Assembly: GCA_030587525.1 (NCBI GenBank)
Contig: JAUQYW010000084.1
Span: 1-7,109, forward strand
DNA from: Candidatus Sigynarchaeota archaeon
GTDB lineage: Archaea; Asgardarchaeota; Lokiarchaeia; Sigynarchaeales; Sigynarchaeaceae
Length of the DNA: 7,109 nt
Direction of reading: 5' to 3'
Shown here: positions 5,717-7,109 of the stretch, piece after piece
How positions within the stretch are numbered: position 1 is the stretch's first letter
Layout of the letters: each line of letters begins with the position of its first letter
Position numbers and translations under genes: made by a program
The notes under the pieces: model-generated
The model's input: only the letters and a program-made list of their open reading frames with translations
Databases searched by the model: none
What the model was told of the DNA's origin: nothing

Positions 5717-6091
5717 GTGACGAGGTACCCGCGCATGGCAAAAAATCGAGTCGACTTGGACGAAGCATCGAGATCCGTCATCATCAACGACATGGTAATA
5801 AACGATATCGCCGTTTTTGGCACGGCAAAACGTATTCCCCCCGAAAAAAGGGTAGAGAAGGTCATCCGCGCGGTCACGCTGGGATTGTTTGCGATCGAAC
5901 ACAGGCCGGAGCCCGGTACCACGGCGAGCACGAAGACGGGGGAAAAATGCGTGGTTTGCGAGAACACGCTCAAAGGCACTACGTACGTATGCCCGGAATA
6001 TGAAACTAAGTACTGTATCCGGTGCGCGGTTGCGCTCTCCCAACGCGAGGAATCTTGCTGGACTTGCAAGAAACCGCTGCGATTCGACTGA
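5717..6091 (+). CDS. Small protein with C-terminal RING/treble-clef-like zinc finger
   Basis: Up to 124 residues from a GTG at 5717, or 118 from the ATG at 5735. The ATG has GAGG about nine bases upstream and the GTG has AGGG about six bases upstream, so the start is open. Residues 1-76 have no recognised domain; 20-61 look like mixed alpha/beta (SVIINDMVINDIAVFGTAKR, then a helix EKRVEKVIRAVTLGLFAIE). The C-terminus is a cysteine-rich module: C78-x2-C81, C92-P-E-Y95, C100-x2-C103, C114-x2-C117, ending KKPLRFD. The pattern matches a C-terminal finger often seen in Asgard proteins, where the second knuckle is normally C-P-x-C. Here the fourth ligand position is Tyr95 (TAT, one base from TGT), leaving seven cysteines for two sites. 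Such fingers bind zinc and mediate protein or membrane contacts; ubiquitin-ligase activity cannot be claimed. It is cytoplasmic, with no signal peptide or membrane helix. Confidence 0.8.
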   Translation: MTRYPRMAKNRVDLDEASRSVIINDMVINDIAVFGTAKRIPPEKRVEKVIRAVTLGLFAIEHRPEPGTTASTKTGEKCVVCENTLKGTTYVCPEYETKYCIRCAVALSQREESCWTCKKPLRFD

Positions 6092-6289
6092 ATATGCGTT
6101 CTTGGTGCCTCGTTCACCGGATGGCCTAATTAAGACTCTTGAATGCCCCGCACGCATGCGTCGTAATGGATAATGAATTATATTCCCAGTCATTCTCGCA
6201 GAATACGGGACATAAAATGGTTATAAATTTTGTATTGCTTTTATTTTTCAATTAATCGAGAATTTAACATACCCAGTTGGTAAAGAGTG
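6092..6289 (+). promoter_or_regulatory. Spacer with candidate promoter for the beta-helix gene
   Basis: In this 198-bp A/T-rich spacer the clearest element is TTATAAATTTT at 6221-6231, a good archaeal TATA box. RNA would start near 6248-6255, giving a leader of about 35-40 bases before the ATG at 6290. The ribosome binding site is weak (GAG just before TGATGG). A perfect 10-base palindrome ACGCATGCGT lies at 6152-6161, too short to interpret. No coding frame or RNA gene is seen here. Confidence 0.45.
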
Positions 6290-7109
6290 ATGGAAAGACA
6301 ATATCGTAGACTAGTTTTACTCGCGATTCCGGTCATTTTCACGTTGATGCTACTTGGCTCGGATGCCAGGCAATCCAGCATGGCTCAGGCACGCGATAGA
6401 GACATTTCTGCCTCGGCTTTGACACCACATTCCAAGATCAGCATAACCGGCAACACCGCCCTGGACGCGTTTTGCGCGGGAAACGGCACGACTGGCCTGT
6501 CGTGGGCATCCGCGCACCGCATCTCCGGGTATGACATAGACGCAATCGGGAGTGGAGATTGCATCTCCATCTCAAGCACGAACAGGTTTCTCATAATCTC
6601 GAATTGCTTGGTACGGAACACGGCCACGGGAAGTGGTATCAAGCTGAATACGTGCCTTAACATCAACATATCGAGAATCAACGCCACGGGCACGTATTAC
6701 GGCATCTATGCCAGCTATAGCGACTACAACATCATCGAGAAATGCCGCCTCACGAGCTCGCAAAACGGGATTTACTTGTACGACACGGATTACAACCAGA
6801 TCTTGAACAACACGGCCTGGGGCACGTCGAGCAATGGCCTGCTCATGGATTACGGCCGGTACAATAATTTCACGGCCAACTTCCTCTCGTCTGGATCCAT
6901 GTCTGTCCTGAATTTCTACGACCAGGCAAATTATAACAACATCTTGAGAAATTATTTCAACGGGTCAGTTCGCGACGACAACCAATACGCTTCCCCGCCA
7001 AATTATTTCAATGATACCTACAACGGGAATTATTACAAGGATTACACGACCAAGTATCCCGGCGCGCCCTCGAATGGCATCGTCTGGTACACGCCATACT
7101 TGATCTCGG
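6290..7109 (+). CDS. Secreted NosD-type right-handed parallel beta-helix protein (N-terminal part)
   Basis: The frame is open from ATG 6290 to the window end (273 codons). Residues 1-31 form a signal peptide: basic MERQYRR, hydrophobic LVLLAIPVIFTLMLLG, then small and polar residues. From about 48 (HSKISITGNTALDAFCAGNG) the protein reads like the cap of archaeal beta-helix surface proteins, and from about 97 to 225 successive rungs repeat the 'N-x-I-x-x-N-x-x-x-x-x-x-x-G-I-x-L' pattern (for example NGIYLYDTDYNQILNN). NGNYYKDYTTKYPGA (245-259), WYTPYLI (266-272) fits the C-terminal signature 'N-Y-W-S-D-Y...D-T-P-Y' of NosD/carbohydrate-binding helices, so few residues of this domain may be missing. 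Several sequons (for example N126, N131, N173, N193, N224) support an extracellular location. The family binds or cleaves polysaccharides or acts as a surface scaffold; no catalytic residues can be assigned. Confidence 0.85.
   Translation, partial: MERQYRRLVLLAIPVIFTLMLLGSDARQSSMAQARDRDISASALTPHSKISITGNTALDAFCAGNGTTGLSWASAHRISGYDIDAIGSGDCISISSTNRFLIISNCLVRNTATGSGIKLNTCLNINISRINATGTYYGIYASYSDYNIIEKCRLTSSQNGIYLYDTDYNQILNNTAWGTSSNGLLMDYGRYNNFTANFLSSGSMSVLNFYDQANYNNILRNYFNGSVRDDNQYASPPNYFNDTYNGNYYKDYTTKYPGAPSNGIVWYTPYLIS

Noticed and set aside
5563..6117. A 184-codon open frame on the minus strand opposite the zinc-finger gene
   Set aside because: It lies antisense to a gene with a clear cysteine motif pattern and own signals. 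Its translation is low-complexity with no recognisable domain, so it is a shadow frame.
6152..6161. Palindrome ACGCATGCGT in the spacer before the beta-helix gene
   Set aside because: Perfect but only 10 bases, with no extension of the symmetry and no second copy noticed; compatible with chance.

Overview
The window looks like archaeal chromosome, most likely from an Asgard (Promethearchaeota) lineage; this is an inference. The support is: a C-terminal zinc finger of the C-x2-C / CP-x2 / Y-C-x2-C-A / CW-x-C type that is frequent in Asgard proteomes; a secreted NosD-type parallel beta-helix protein; the tail of a surface beta-propeller protein with a 'FGAG..DM.LVKW' rung; archaeal TATA-like boxes and GGTGA/AGGA ribosome binding sites; and U-tract terminators without GC hairpins. 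No rRNA, tRNA, CRISPR array, transposase or phage gene is visible.

Layout. Bases 1-179 (+) are the end of a membrane-anchored beta-propeller surface protein. It converges on a 7-TM protein at 277-1008 (-) with clear N-out/C-in topology. A 79-bp divergent promoter separates that gene from a secreted-protein reading frame starting at 1088 (+). This frame is open for hundreds of codons but is broken by one in-frame TAG at 1370-1372, and it lacks a natural stop until it has run 109 bp into the next gene. That next gene, 2128-2475 (+), is a small zinc-ribbon protein with two membrane helices. It overlaps tail-to-tail by 4 bases with 2472-4313 (-), a 613-residue membrane protein whose extracellular part looks like a diverged GH18-type TIM barrel. 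Upstream on the same strand lies a Gfo/Idh/MocA oxidoreductase at 4396-5508 (-). A 208-bp divergent spacer holds a strong RNA-type hairpin with an AAGGAGAA loop. It is followed by a small zinc-finger protein at 5717-6091 (+) and the start of a secreted beta-helix protein at 6290 (+) that runs off the window.

How the parts fit. The theme is the cell surface and carbohydrate handling: a propeller, a beta-helix, a possible sugar-binding beta-sandwich, a membrane-tethered glycosidase-like domain, and an NAD(P)-dependent sugar-type oxidoreductase beside it. The GH18-like gene and the oxidoreductase are co-oriented 82 bp apart, but a T-run between them suggests at least partly separate transcription.

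Most interesting points: (1) the lone TAG inside an otherwise intact reading frame, while no gene end seen here uses TAG, fits either pyrrolysine insertion or a decaying gene; (2) the membrane GH18-like protein; (3) the leader hairpin presenting a Shine-Dalgarno-like loop; (4) a roughly 33-bp intergenic motif present twice. I do not see a clearly new multi-gene system.
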